This document shows positions 8,407-16,497 of a DNA stretch of 35,636 bases, piece by piece. The translations under genes and the position numbers were made by a program. A model generated the notes under the pieces. It made no database searches. It was not told where the DNA came from and saw only the letters and a list, made by a program, of their open reading frames with translations. Every line of letters starts with the position of its first letter. The first letter of the stretch is position 1. Source of the DNA: an uncultured Flavobacteriales bacterium (lineage in GTDB: Bacteria > Bacteroidota > Bacteroidia > Flavobacteriales_D > Sanyastnellaceae); assembly GCA_938085105.1 (NCBI GenBank), contig CALKGK010000070.1, positions 1 to 35,636 on the forward strand. Direction: 5' to 3'.

Positions 8407-9066
8407 TTAGAATTCGATGTCCAAATTCAGTGCAATCCTCAATTTTTCCAGTGCAGGGTTTTTCTCATTCATCGCAACGTACTTGTCTTTATCGGTATAC
8501 AAAGACATCTTCTCAGCGCTGGCTTCTTGGAGAACAGTATTCAACTCCAAGGCCGGAGCTTTTAAGGTTGTTCGAAGAGAGTTTAAGAGTTCGTGGCGGA
8601 AACGATCCACAATGGCGGGCTGCGTGCTGTTGTTCAGAATGAGCTCGATGGTGTTTCCCTCCAGTCGTTTTTCATTGGTGCTGAGAATGGTGTAGAACGA
8701 CATCTCGTGTTGTGCCTTGATGGAGTCCGAATAATGCTTCCAAGCTTCCTCGAATTGCTTCACATCAATCTCTACAATTTCTTGGGAGCTGTGCTGCGTA
8801 TCGGTGGTTACATCATCTTGCTGCTCACCGTCTTGTTTCGTGGCCTCTTTTTGGGACAAGACCTCCTTCACAGAGTAGCGTTCTCCCGGCTTCACCCGTA
8901 CCCCTTTTTGCTTGAGAATGCCCGTAGGTTGCGCGATGGGCTTGGGTTTTTTAGAGAAGACATTCACCACTTCCTCGCCGCTTTGGGTGGTCGTTGTCGT
9001 GGTTTTTTTGGCCTGAATGGAAGGGACCAAATGGGCATTACGCAGGATGGGTACTAGGCGACGGGC
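8407..9066 (-). CDS. dnaX: DnaX tau-specific C-terminal region, read after a -1 frameshift
   Basis: This frame continues DnaX in the -1 frame. It has no good start of its own (first candidate TTG at 9030) and is closed upstream by a UGA at 9078-9076, directly before the A10 run. Read from the slip site it gives 219 residues: a low-complexity, threonine- and lysine-rich linker with KPKPIAQPTG, then a folded tail (VKQFEEAWKHYSDSIKA to the C-terminus LNLDIEF). The tail resembles the C-terminal segment of Bacteroidota gamma/tau subunits, which in other bacteria binds the polymerase alpha subunit and helicase. Joined to the 366 upstream residues it makes a tau of about 585 residues, a normal full length for the family. 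Either ribosomal -1 shifting or addition of one A by RNA polymerase would join the frames. Confidence 0.85.
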   Translation of the reverse strand, partial: ARRLVPILRNAHLVPSIQAKKTTTTTTQSGEEVVNVFSKKPKPIAQPTGILKQKGVRVKPGERYSVKEVLSQKEATKQDGEQQDDVTTDTQHSSQEIVEIDVKQFEEAWKHYSDSIKAQHEMSFYTILSTNEKRLEGNTIELILNNSTQPAIVDRFRHELLNSLRTTLKAPALELNTVLQEASAEKMSLYTDKDKYVAMNEKNPALEKLRIALNLDIEF

Positions 9067-10163
9067 TTTTTTTTTTCAGCGATTTGGGAAACAAGGGACC
9101 CCACTTGCATCAAGGCCAACTCTACTAATAAGCGTTGGTTTTTGCTGCTTTTGAACCCTTGATCCGTCTTGTTGGTGATCTCCATAGCTTGGATCAACCA
9201 CATCACTGAGCACAGTGTCGTTTGTTCTCTGTACCTCGCTTTGAGATCATCACTCACCTCCATCAACTCCAAAGTAGATTCGTCTTTGCACACGAGTAAA
9301 TTTCTCAAATGCTCTCCAAATCCGACAATGAAAAAGTGTCCATCAAAGCCACCTTTGATGATTTCGTTGAAGATCAGCAATCCTTCAGAAATGTTCTCTT
9401 CCACAAGGGCTTTGGTCATTCTGAAGTAGTAATCGTAATCCAGGATGTTCAAATTCGAAATGACCGATTGGTAGGTCAGCTCCCGATTGGAAAAAGCCAC
9501 CGCTTGATCGAAGATGGACAAGGCATCTCTCAGGGCACCGTCTGCTTTTTGAGCAATCACGTGCAAGGCTTCTGGCTCGGCGCTTACTTCTTCTTGCGTG
9601 GCGATCATCTGCAAGTGCTCCGTCATGTCTGCAATGCTGATGCGATTGAAGTCGAACACTTGGCATCGAGAAATGATGGTAGGAAGAATTTTGTGTTTCT
9701 CCGTTGTTGCCAGAACAAATTTGGCGTGGGCGGGCGGTTCTTCGAGTGTTTTGAGGAAGGCGTTGAAGGCTGCAGAACTGAGCATGTGCACCTCATCAAT
9801 CACATACACCTTATATTTCCCCGTTTGTGGAGGGATTCTCACCTGCTCCATCAAACTCCTTATGTCGTCCACGCTATTGTTTGAAGCGGCATCGAGTTCG
9901 AAAATATTGAAGGCATATTCTCCTTCTTGGTCCTGATCAAAACCTGACGCTTCGTTGGACATCCATCCGTTGATTGCCTTGGCGAAGATTCGGGCACAAG
10001 TGGTTTTCCCCACACCTCGCGGACCACAAAACAAGTAGGCGTGGCCCAATTGCTCTGTATCGATAGCGCGCTGGAGAGTAGCTTTGATGGACTTTTGTCC
10101 AACCACTGTATCCCAATTGTAAGGACGATATTTTCTGGCCGAAACCTTGTATGCTTTGTTCAT
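9054..10163 (-). CDS. dnaX: DNA polymerase III subunit gamma (0-frame product of dnaX), clamp-loader ATPase
   Basis: From the ATG at 10163 (an upstream in-frame GTG at 10184 is less likely) this 369-residue product carries the AAA+ clamp-loader domains. SARKYRPYNWDTVVGQ opens the protein, Walker A is GPRGVGKTT (47-55), Walker B/DExx is VIDEVH (121-126), and the sensor region holds TIISRCQVF near 155-165. It loads the sliding clamp during replication. The zinc-binding cysteine module found after Walker A in many bacterial DnaX proteins is missing; the segment reads NGWMSNEASGFDQDQEGEY, as I recall for flavobacterial DnaX. Translation ends at a UAG shortly after an A10 run, without the tau tail, which continues in the -1 frame. 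The 369-residue form therefore corresponds to gamma. Confidence 0.92.
   Translation of the reverse strand: MNKAYKVSARKYRPYNWDTVVGQKSIKATLQRAIDTEQLGHAYLFCGPRGVGKTTCARIFAKAINGWMSNEASGFDQDQEGEYAFNIFELDAASNNSVDDIRSLMEQVRIPPQTGKYKVYVIDEVHMLSSAAFNAFLKTLEEPPAHAKFVLATTEKHKILPTIISRCQVFDFNRISIADMTEHLQMIATQEEVSAEPEALHVIAQKADGALRDALSIFDQAVAFSNRELTYQSVISNLNILDYDYYFRMTKALVEENISEGLLIFNEIIKGGFDGHFFIVGFGEHLRNLLVCKDESTLELMEVSDDLKARYREQTTLCSVMWLIQAMEITNKTDQGFKSSKNQRLLVELALMQVGSLVSQIAEKKKPVA
9066..9077 (-). promoter_or_regulatory. dnaX slippery site: ten A residues then G (recoding signal)
   Basis: The mRNA reads GCU GAA AAA AAA AAG CCC GUC GCC UAG in the 0 frame. The A10-G run includes the A AAA AAG heptamer used for -1 frameshifting in E. 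coli dnaX, and it is also long enough for the transcriptional slippage described for the Thermus dnaX A run. The -1 frame has UGA just before the run and the 0 frame has UAG nine bases after it, so only this site can join them. I see no obvious stable hairpin just downstream, and only a G-rich GUGGGGUC about 20 bases upstream. That leans toward transcriptional slippage, but both are possible. Confidence 0.75.
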
Positions 10164-10311
10164 AGCGTTGTGCAAATATCGCACTTTTGTTGAAGTTGCG
10201 GAAAGGGAGTTGTCAACACATCATAAACATTGCAAAGGGGCAATTTGCATTGTTTTTTATGCGATTTTCAATAAAAGACCCTTCGAACTTGCCCCAAGTC
10301 AAAGATTTGGC

Positions 10312-10319
10312 TACTTTTG
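10312..10319 (+). promoter_or_regulatory. Promoter -7 element (TACTTTTG) of the rpsF operon
   Basis: TACTTTTG matches TAnnTTTG exactly. A TTG at 10289-10291, 20 bases upstream, fits the -33 element. The pair precedes rpsF by 34 bases, giving a short A/T-rich leader, as expected for a ribosomal protein operon in this phylum. Confidence 0.6.
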
Positions 10320-10353
10320 CACCCCAATTTTTATAGTAAATAAATCAATTTTT

Positions 10354-10701
10354 ATGAATCGTTACGAGACTGTTTTCATTATGACTCCCGTGCTGTCTGA
10401 CGAACAGGCAGCGGAAACAGTAAAGAAGTTCAAGGACTTTATTGCTGACAACGGAGGTAAACTCGTCCATGAAGATTCTTGGGGACTTCGCAAATTGGCT
10501 TACCCAATTCAAAAGAAGACCACAGGATTCTATCATTTGTTGGAATTTGAAGCACCCGGTGAAATTGTTCGCCCAATGGAGATTCAATTCCGAAGAGACG
10601 AGCGCATTATTCGCTTTTTGACTACCCGCATGGAGAAGCACCACATTGCTTACGCGGAATCACGTCGAAACAAAAAAACACAATCAGCGTCGGCTGAATA
10701 A
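10354..10701 (+). CDS. rpsF: 30S ribosomal protein bS6
   Basis: The 115-residue product MNRYETVFIMTPVLSDEQ... is a complete bS6. The conserved RYE...F...P start, the SWGLRKLAYPIQKK segment and the end RDERIIRFLTTRMEKHH match the family. bS6 binds uS/bS18 in the platform of the 30S subunit. The ATG at 10354 is chosen because the longer upstream frame has no ribosomal-protein character and would cross the promoter. It is the first gene of rpsF-rpsR-rplI and is separated from rpsR by 19 bases. Divergent from dnaX. Confidence 0.97.
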   Translation: MNRYETVFIMTPVLSDEQAAETVKKFKDFIADNGGKLVHEDSWGLRKLAYPIQKKTTGFYHLLEFEAPGEIVRPMEIQFRRDERIIRFLTTRMEKHHIAYAESRRNKKTQSASAE

Positions 10702-10720
10702 CCCTTTCAAGTTCTGAACA

Positions 10721-10981
10721 ATGGCAGATAAAGTAAGATACCTCAATCCTATCCAGATTGAAACTGTTAGAGACAAGTATTGTCGTTTCCGTAAATCTGG
10801 TTTTAAGTATATCGATTATAAAGATCCTGACTTCTTGTTGAAGTTGTGCAATGAGCAAGGAAAAATCCTTCCTCGTCGTCTTACAGGAACTTCATTGAAA
10901 TACCAAAGAAAAGTAGCTCAAGCAATCAAGAAAGCGCGTCATTTGGCTTTGCTTCCTTATGTTGCTGACATGCTCAAGTAA
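10721..10981 (+). CDS. rpsR: 30S ribosomal protein bS18
   Basis: The 86 residues carry the bS18 core: a [23 protein letters not shown]-like region, then [34 protein letters not shown], the signature that packs against bS6 and 16S rRNA. Length is normal. It lies between rpsF (19-base gap) and rplI (20-base gap) on the same strand, the standard operon order in many bacteria. No frameshift or odd residue is seen. Confidence 0.97.
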   Translation: MADKVRYLNPIQIETVRDKYCRFRKSGFKYIDYKDPDFLLKLCNEQGKILPRRLTGTSLKYQRKVAQAIKKARHLALLPYVADMLK

Positions 10982-11001
10982 CCCTCTAATCTTAATACAT
11001 C

Positions 11002-11448
11002 ATGGAAATTATCCTTAAACAAGACGTTGAGAACCTCGGTTCAAAAGACGACCTCCTGATCGTTAAGAACGGTTATGCGAGAAACTACCTCATTCCTCAA
11101 GGTTTCGCTATTTCAGCAACTCCTTCAGCGAAAAAAATGCACGAAGAAACCCTTCGTCAGCGCGCTCACAAAGAAGGAAAAATTCTTGAGGCGGCTGAAG
11201 CAATGGCTGCGAAGCTGGACGGCATCACTTTGAAAATTGGTGCTAAAGCTGGTGAGAACGGTAAAATCTTTGGTTCTGTAAACAATATCCAACTTGCCGA
11301 AGCACTTGCTGCAGCTGGATTCGATTTCGACCGTAAGAGCATTACCATTAAAGAAGACGCAATTAAAGAGCTTGGTACTTACGAAGCGAACATTAAATTG
11401 CACAAGAAGGTCATCAAAACACTCTCTTTCGAGGTGGTTGGTGAATAA
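11002..11448 (+). CDS. rplI: 50S ribosomal protein bL9
   Basis: The 148-residue product begins MEIILKQDVENLGSKDD and includes the bL9 signature GYARNYLIPQGFA (about 24-36), which forms the N-terminal rRNA-binding domain. A long connecting helix (about 40-72) and a C-terminal domain (GKIFGSVNNIQLAEAL onward) complete the protein. It sits near the L1 stalk of the 50S subunit. Last gene of the operon, followed 25 bases later by a strong intrinsic terminator. Confidence 0.97.
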   Translation: MEIILKQDVENLGSKDDLLIVKNGYARNYLIPQGFAISATPSAKKMHEETLRQRAHKEGKILEAAEAMAAKLDGITLKIGAKAGENGKIFGSVNNIQLAEALAAAGFDFDRKSITIKEDAIKELGTYEANIKLHKKVIKTLSFEVVGE

Positions 11449-11473
11449 GACCTTTTGAAATACATTGATTGAA

Positions 11474-11506
11474 AACGGCGGATCTCAGGATCGGCCGTTT
11501 TTTTTT
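11474..11506 (+). terminator. Intrinsic terminator of the rpsF-rpsR-rplI operon
   Basis: The arms AACGGC and GCCGTT (11474-11479 and 11494-11499) pair perfectly. After one G-G mismatch, GATC pairs with GATC around a TCAG loop. Nine T residues follow (11498-11506). It lies between convergent genes; the opposite strand has only a short T run, so it mainly serves the ribosomal operon. Confidence 0.88.
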
Positions 11507-11508
11507 GC

Positions 11509-13020
11509 CTAAGCTCCAGCAACCATCTCCAAGAGCAATTCATAATAACTCCTCTTTTCGGCCTTGCTCTTCAGCCAAGTATAGTAGGCCACGGCTTGGA
11601 GGTCTTCCCTCCGATCGCTTTGAACTGCCAAACTTTTGCCCATCTTCTCCATAACATCCGGATTGGAAAACGAAGAACGATCGTTCAAATACCGCTCCAC
11701 CCACTCCAAAAACAAGAGCACTCTTCTGTATGGTGGCTGACGAAAGAATTCTTCCGACCAACTTCGTATACGAGCAATTCCTTGAAGCGCTTTTTCGTCT
11801 TCGTAGAGCTCCACAAGGGCGATCACTTCAATCATTTGCTTTTTCAGCACCCACTCCAAGCCCATAAACTCTACATGCCATTGAGTACGATGACGAAAGA
11901 GTTTGAAAGTGTCCAGCACTTTATCGAACAAGCCCAATTGAAAATAGAGCACGGCCAAATTCAAGATCAAGTTATAGCGTTCTTTAGTTACCCCAGAAAA
12001 TGCTGGATGATCGAGCATGTCCAACAACAATTCTTGCGCCTTGGAGAGTTGTCCGGAAAAATTTCGTGTTTGCGCTTCCAGAAGCACGGCCTTGCTGAAC
12101 CAGAAGTGTTTTCGAGAAACAGGCAGAGCATGCACCAATCGGTAGAGCTCTCCCATTCGTCCGAGCGCTAAATCATATTGTCGGCAGCGGTAATCGGCAT
12201 GGGCAAGGAAATACGCCATCTCCAATTCCTGCTCATCAGAATACGCTCCTTCGGCCTGAGAAATTTGCTCGTGTTGAGCGTAGAGAAAATTCCGAGCCTC
12301 CTCAAATTCTTTGGACGCCACCAAAACCGCCCGCACCATCGCGGCCAATTGATGCATGAGCTTGGGCTTCTTCACCTCCCCCTCTAACAAGTCGTATTCC
12401 GACAAGGTTTGCTGAAGTAAATCCATGGGAGAGTTGGCCAAAGCTGCACTTTTACGCTGCATCATCCTCACTTGGAGGTGGGTTTTCGCCATCATCATTC
12501 GCTGTTCCAACTCCATTTCTGAAATGCGTTGTTTTCGCTCCTCTTTCAGAGCCAAGACCGTAGCTTCACCCTGTTGACCGGCCATCGAAATCCGCTCGTT
12601 CAAGACCCAGTTCTGCAGAAAGGTTCTTCCACTTTGGTCAGACACTCGGTTCGCCCTTTGAAGTAAGGACTTGGCCCAGTCTTCCTGACCATTTTTCGCA
12701 AAATACCGAGCGGCTCGTATCGACTCAAAAACCTCTCGTTCTCCTTCATCCTCTTCCCCCATCAACTCCTCAGAAATGTACTTCACCGTTTGGTGGGCCA
12801 AGCGCTTTCGGACCCCGTGGTACGCCGCTCTCGACTTGCCATCTAGCTTCCCGTAGCTCTCTTGAACGAAATCATCCGGCACGAAATTGCCTTTGCGAAT
12901 GGAGCGTGCCAAAGCAAGATCCAAAACGCCTTTGCGACCATCGCGCGACTTCAAATACTTCAAAAAACCATCAAACGTCTTGTGGGTCCAGCCATTCAAG
13001 ACCTGCTCTATTGGTTTCAT
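11509..13020 (-). CDS. Uncharacterised large alpha-helical protein, TPR-like
   Basis: The 503 residues have no signal peptide or membrane segment and look almost wholly helical. The central and C-terminal parts (about 215-470) contain repeated helix pairs with TPR-like spacing, such as NLAVLYFQLGLFDKVLDTFKLF and AYFLAHADYRCRQYDLALGRMGEL. The region 165-205 is rich in R, K, E and M (EERKQRISEMELEQRMMMAK) and could form a coiled coil. The N-terminus (MKPIEQVLNGWTHKTFDGFLKYLKS) is distinctive and begins with basic helices. I do not recognise a named family. It stands alone, convergent with rplI, with its stop three bases from the end of the terminator. A cytosolic scaffold or regulatory role is possible but not supported by any motif. 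Confidence 0.75.
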   Translation of the reverse strand: MKPIEQVLNGWTHKTFDGFLKYLKSRDGRKGVLDLALARSIRKGNFVPDDFVQESYGKLDGKSRAAYHGVRKRLAHQTVKYISEELMGEEDEGEREVFESIRAARYFAKNGQEDWAKSLLQRANRVSDQSGRTFLQNWVLNERISMAGQQGEATVLALKEERKQRISEMELEQRMMMAKTHLQVRMMQRKSAALANSPMDLLQQTLSEYDLLEGEVKKPKLMHQLAAMVRAVLVASKEFEEARNFLYAQHEQISQAEGAYSDEQELEMAYFLAHADYRCRQYDLALGRMGELYRLVHALPVSRKHFWFSKAVLLEAQTRNFSGQLSKAQELLLDMLDHPAFSGVTKERYNLILNLAVLYFQLGLFDKVLDTFKLFRHRTQWHVEFMGLEWVLKKQMIEVIALVELYEDEKALQGIARIRSWSEEFFRQPPYRRVLLFLEWVERYLNDRSSFSNPDVMEKMGKSLAVQSDRREDLQAVAYYTWLKSKAEKRSYYELLLEMVAGA

Positions 13021-13165
13021 ACATCCGTTTTTAAAAATGAAAGACCCTGAATTTATGGATATTAGAATGTAAAATCAAAGTCAAACTCACATCTGTTGTA
13101 ATAATTTGTAGAAGTTAGAATCGGCGAGTGCATTCTATGTTTGTCTCAAACAAAAACCAAGCGCT

Positions 13166-13591
13166 ATGACCACAACCATGATAGGAGTTCTCTTTTTAGT
13201 TTTAGCACTTCAATTATTGTGCTTTTACTTCTTGATCAAATTGGCCAACTACTCTTGGGCCGAAAACAAACATTCAAGCAAATCCCAAAAGGAATGGGTA
13301 GAACCTCCCGTAGATGAATACGGACTTTTCTTTAGCTGCAACGAACAAGTTCAAATGAATTTAAAGGAACGACGGAATTCCCGTCAGGAACTTTTAAAAC
13401 AAAAAACCGCCGCTCTTCCCCGCTTTCTGAACAAAGTTTTGCCAAGTGTACATGCCATCATCAAACCCGTGTTCTGCACTTTGCTTTTCATTCTGATGTG
13501 CATTTCCGCCATTCAATTGAGCAAAACACATGGCAAAGGTCAGATCAAACACATCGCAGAAAGCATCATCCACAAAGCAAAGAGCTATTGA
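13166..13591 (+). CDS. Small membrane protein with two predicted helices, unknown function
   Basis: The 141-residue product has an N-terminal hydrophobic helix (about 5-26), a charged middle (about 30-90, with KERRNSRQELLKQK) and a second hydrophobic helix (about 97-117, VFCTLLFILMCISAIQL), followed by a basic tail. No family was recognised. The ATG at 13166 gives a sensible signal-anchor start. It lies upstream of a beta-barrel-like gene with a 39-base gap, so the two may be cotranscribed. Confidence 0.6.
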   Translation: MTTTMIGVLFLVLALQLLCFYFLIKLANYSWAENKHSSKSQKEWVEPPVDEYGLFFSCNEQVQMNLKERRNSRQELLKQKTAALPRFLNKVLPSVHAIIKPVFCTLLFILMCISAIQLSKTHGKGQIKHIAESIIHKAKSY

Positions 13592-13630
13592 CTCTTTTAA
13601 AAAGACCTCTTTTTTCCCGTTCTTCGGCAA

Positions 13631-14338
13631 ATGAAATTCATCCTCATTTGCTGCTCCTTTCTGCTCCTTCTTCAAGCCAAAGAGGGCTCTGCACAAATTC
13701 GAGTTGCCAAATGGAATGCCTCTGGAGCAAGCTTGGGCTGCGTCGGGTTCTCTTATGAGAAGGTCTATAAAAAGCAATATTCTTGGCAATTGGGAGCCAA
13801 CTTTCGTCCTGGGATGTCCGGACCCAATACTTTTCTCGATCGCAGTGATGAAGGCTTCAGCTTTGAAGAAGGCAGCGCCCAGCACATTGGACTTCACCTT
13901 GGTCTTCGCTTTTACACAGAGCGCGCTCGTCGTATGGAAACCAAACCCTATTTCGGACTCTTTTCCATCGCTCAACTTACTCGCTTTGAAAGCACCCACC
14001 TCGGTCCACTGAAAAATGATGAAAACGGAGCATACACCATCGATGTTGATTGGAAAAGAATGGGCTTTGGTATCGAATACGGAGTGCAGTGGATCATCAA
14101 AAAAAGATGGAGCATTGATTGGACTATTTTGGGATTCGGACTCTCCTTCAATCAAGTTTCAAGTGAACTTTTGGATCTGGACGAAATCAATGTTGGGCGC
14201 TTCGAATCCATCCTCTCCAGCACTCCTTTTTTTGGCAGTCATCTGCTCTATAGGCGAAATGAAAACCAACTTCTTGCAGAAAGCTCTTTTCTTGGAATTG
14301 TGCCGCGTGCCGGATTAAAATTAGGACTCTTGTTTTAA
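13631..14338 (+). CDS. Secreted or outer-membrane beta-barrel protein, unknown function
   Basis: The 235-residue product begins with a clear signal peptide (MKFILICCSFLLLLQAKEGSAQ). The mature part alternates polar and hydrophobic residues in strand-length stretches separated by short loops (SWQLGANFRP, HIGLHLGLRFYTE, MGFGIEYGVQWIIKKRWSIDW) and ends in strand-like RAGLKLGLLF, as outer-membrane barrels do. Size suggests eight to ten strands. No specific family could be named. It ends 23 bases before uvrB, and the uvrB promoter element lies in that gap. Confidence 0.7.
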   Translation: MKFILICCSFLLLLQAKEGSAQIRVAKWNASGASLGCVGFSYEKVYKKQYSWQLGANFRPGMSGPNTFLDRSDEGFSFEEGSAQHIGLHLGLRFYTERARRMETKPYFGLFSIAQLTRFESTHLGPLKNDENGAYTIDVDWKRMGFGIEYGVQWIIKKRWSIDWTILGFGLSFNQVSSELLDLDEINVGRFESILSSTPFFGSHLLYRRNENQLLAESSFLGIVPRAGLKLGLLF

Positions 14339-14348
14339 GTCACTTTGG

Positions 14349-14356
14349 TACATTTG
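14349..14356 (+). promoter_or_regulatory. -7 element (TACATTTG) five bases before the uvrB start
   Basis: An exact TAnnTTTG match ends five bases before the ATG of uvrB. The transcription start would fall on or beside the start codon, so the uvrB mRNA may be leaderless. Confidence 0.5.
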
Positions 14357-14361
14357 TCTTT

Positions 14362-16392
14362 ATGAAGTTTGAACTGAATTCTGAATTCTCTCCCACGGGA
14401 GATCAGCCCGAAGCCATTCGACAACTCGTTGAAGGGGTCAACGCTGGAAGCCAATACCAAACCCTGTTGGGTGTAACGGGGTCGGGAAAGACCTTTACCA
14501 TGGCCAATGTGATTCAGGAAACGCAGCGACCCACCCTCATTTTGAGTCACAACAAAACCCTCGCCGCTCAGCTCTACAGTGAGTTCAAAGAATTCTTCCC
14601 CAACAACCTCGTGGAGTACTTCGTTTCTTATTACGATTACTACCAGCCCGAGGCCTTCATACCAGTGACCAACACCTACATTGAAAAGGATCTTGGGATC
14701 AATCAAGAAATTGAGAAACTGCGTTTGAGTGCTACCTCTGCGCTCTTGAGCGGACGAAGAGACGTGATCGTTGTGGCCTCCATCTCCTGCATTTACGGAA
14801 TTGGAAATCCGGTGGAATTTCATAAAAGTGTGATCCCTGTTGAAGTGGGGCAAAAAATATCGAGAGACAAATTCCTCTATCAACTCGTTTCCAGTTTGTA
14901 CAGTCGAACAAGGGCTGAATTCAATCGGGGGAATTTTCGGGTGAACGGAGACACTGTGGACATCTTCCTCGCCTATGCTGACCATGCCATTCGGGTTTCT
15001 TTTTGGGGTGATGAGATTGAGTCGGTCGAGAGCATTGACCCAGAAACAGCGAAAACATTGCACATTTTTGAATCGGTTCAGATCTACCCGGCCAACCTCT
15101 TTGTGACGGGAAAAGATGTGATGAAAGAAGCCATCTGGGAAATTCAGCAAGAATTGGTGAAGCAGATGGATTTCTTCAACTCACAGGGGAAATTCCTCGA
15201 AGCAAAACGCTTGGAAGAGCGTGTGAATTACGATTTGGAAATGATGCGCGAATTGGGCTATTGCTCAGGCATTGAGAACTACTCCCGCTTTTTTGACCGA
15301 CGAGAAGTGGGACAGCGCCCCTTCTGCCTCTTGGATTATTTTGCAGACGACTATCTTTTTGTGGTGGATGAGAGTCACGTTACCATGCCTCAAGTTGGCG
15401 CCATGTATGGAGGGGACCGATCTCGGAAAGTCAACTTGGTGGATTACGGTTTCCGACTCCCCTCCGCTTTGGACAACCGTCCGCTCAAGGGTGATGAGTT
15501 TTACGAACTCCTCAATCAAGTCGTATTTGTGAGTGCTACTCCTGCAGATTTGGAATTGGAACTCAGTGAAGGTGTGGTGGTGGAGCAAGTGATTCGACCA
15601 ACCGGCCTTCTCGATCCGCCCATTGAAGTTCGCCCCTCAGAACACCAAGTGGATGATTTGATCGGAGAGATTCGGAAAACCATTGAAAAAGATGAACGGA
15701 TCTTGGTGACCACTTTAACCAAGCGAATGGCAGAAGAGCTGGCCAAGTATTTTGATCGCTTGAGTATCAAATGCCGATACATCCACTCCGAAGTTAAAAC
15801 CTTGGACCGCGTTGAAATCTTGAGAGAACTGCGCGACGGAGCATTTGACGTGCTTGTTGGAGTGAACCTCCTTCGGGAAGGACTGGATTTGCCTGAAGTA
15901 AGTCTTGTTGCCATCATGGATGCCGATAAAGAAGGCTTTTTGAGGAACAATAAAAGTTTGACACAAACCGCGGGAAGGGCTGCGAGAAATGTGAATGGAC
16001 GCGTGATCATGTATGCCGACACCATCACGGACAGCATGAAGCAAACCATTGATGAAACCGCTCGAAGAAGAACGCGGCAGATGGAATACAACAAAGCCAA
16101 CGGTATTGAGCCGCGTCAGATCACCAAGAAACGCACCAGCATATTCGAGCAAAACGAACTCATTCACGACCGACCAAAAGCCTACGTTGAACCCGAGAGA
16201 AATGCCCAAAACAGCATTGCTGCAGACCCCGTAATGCAATACATGAGTGCTGAAAAACTCACCAAAGCCATGGAGCAAACTAAGAAGAAGATGGAGAAAG
16301 CGGCAAAAGCGCTCGACTTCATTGAAGCCGCTCGATTGCGGGATGAAATGTTTGCCTTGAAAGAATTGGTGAAAGAAAAGAGCAAAGCCTAA
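14362..16392 (+). CDS. uvrB: Excinuclease ABC subunit B (UvrB)
   Basis: The 676-residue protein is a complete UvrB. Walker A is GVTGSGKT (37-44). The beta-hairpin that clamps DNA is in YYDYYQPEAFIP...TYIEKD. The DEAD-like motif II is DESH (336-339), and motifs V/VI are in LLREGLDLPEVSLVAIMDADKEGFLR and QTAGRAARN. The C-terminal UVR motif (KKKMEKAAKALDFIEAARLRDEM) contacts UvrC. UvrB verifies DNA damage delivered by UvrA and forms the pre-incision complex in nucleotide excision repair. uvrA and uvrC are not in the window. The gene is transcribed alone, from a promoter element placed unusually close to the start. Confidence 0.97.
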   Translation: MKFELNSEFSPTGDQPEAIRQLVEGVNAGSQYQTLLGVTGSGKTFTMANVIQETQRPTLILSHNKTLAAQLYSEFKEFFPNNLVEYFVSYYDYYQPEAFIPVTNTYIEKDLGINQEIEKLRLSATSALLSGRRDVIVVASISCIYGIGNPVEFHKSVIPVEVGQKISRDKFLYQLVSSLYSRTRAEFNRGNFRVNGDTVDIFLAYADHAIRVSFWGDEIESVESIDPETAKTLHIFESVQIYPANLFVTGKDVMKEAIWEIQQELVKQMDFFNSQGKFLEAKRLEERVNYDLEMMRELGYCSGIENYSRFFDRREVGQRPFCLLDYFADDYLFVVDESHVTMPQVGAMYGGDRSRKVNLVDYGFRLPSALDNRPLKGDEFYELLNQVVFVSATPADLELELSEGVVVEQVIRPTGLLDPPIEVRPSEHQVDDLIGEIRKTIEKDERILVTTLTKRMAEELAKYFDRLSIKCRYIHSEVKTLDRVEILRELRDGAFDVLVGVNLLREGLDLPEVSLVAIMDADKEGFLRNNKSLTQTAGRAARNVNGRVIMYADTITDSMKQTIDETARRRTRQMEYNKANGIEPRQITKKRTSIFEQNELIHDRPKAYVEPERNAQNSIAADPVMQYMSAEKLTKAMEQTKKKMEKAAKALDFIEAARLRDEMFALKELVKEKSKA

Positions 16393-16486
16393 GAACTAAA
16401 AGAAGGCTGATTATCAGTAGGAGTGCCTCCGAGTAGGAATCCATGTTCTTTATGAACTTCAGCCCTAAGAAAACCAGCAATAATAC

Positions 16487-16494
16487 TACATTTG
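16487..16494 (+). promoter_or_regulatory. -7 element (TACATTTG) three bases before the lipoprotein start
   Basis: An exact TAnnTTTG match ends three bases before the ATG at 16498, again implying a leaderless transcript. It also rules out a TTG start at 16492, which lies inside the element. Confidence 0.5.
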
Positions 16495-16497
16495 ACT

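Noticed and set aside
8407-9030. Independent gene starting at TTG 9030 for the tau tail.
   Set aside because: The start is poor, the protein is the known C-terminal part of DnaX, and the frame is open only from the A10 run; recoding explains it better.
10147-10353. Extended N-terminus of ribosomal protein bS6 from an upstream start.
   Set aside because: The added residues do not resemble bS6, and the promoter lies inside this stretch.
14335-15150. A 271-residue open frame antisense to uvrB, and a 253-residue one at 13394-14155.
   Set aside because: Both are shadows of real plus-strand genes, without promoter, domain or signal features.
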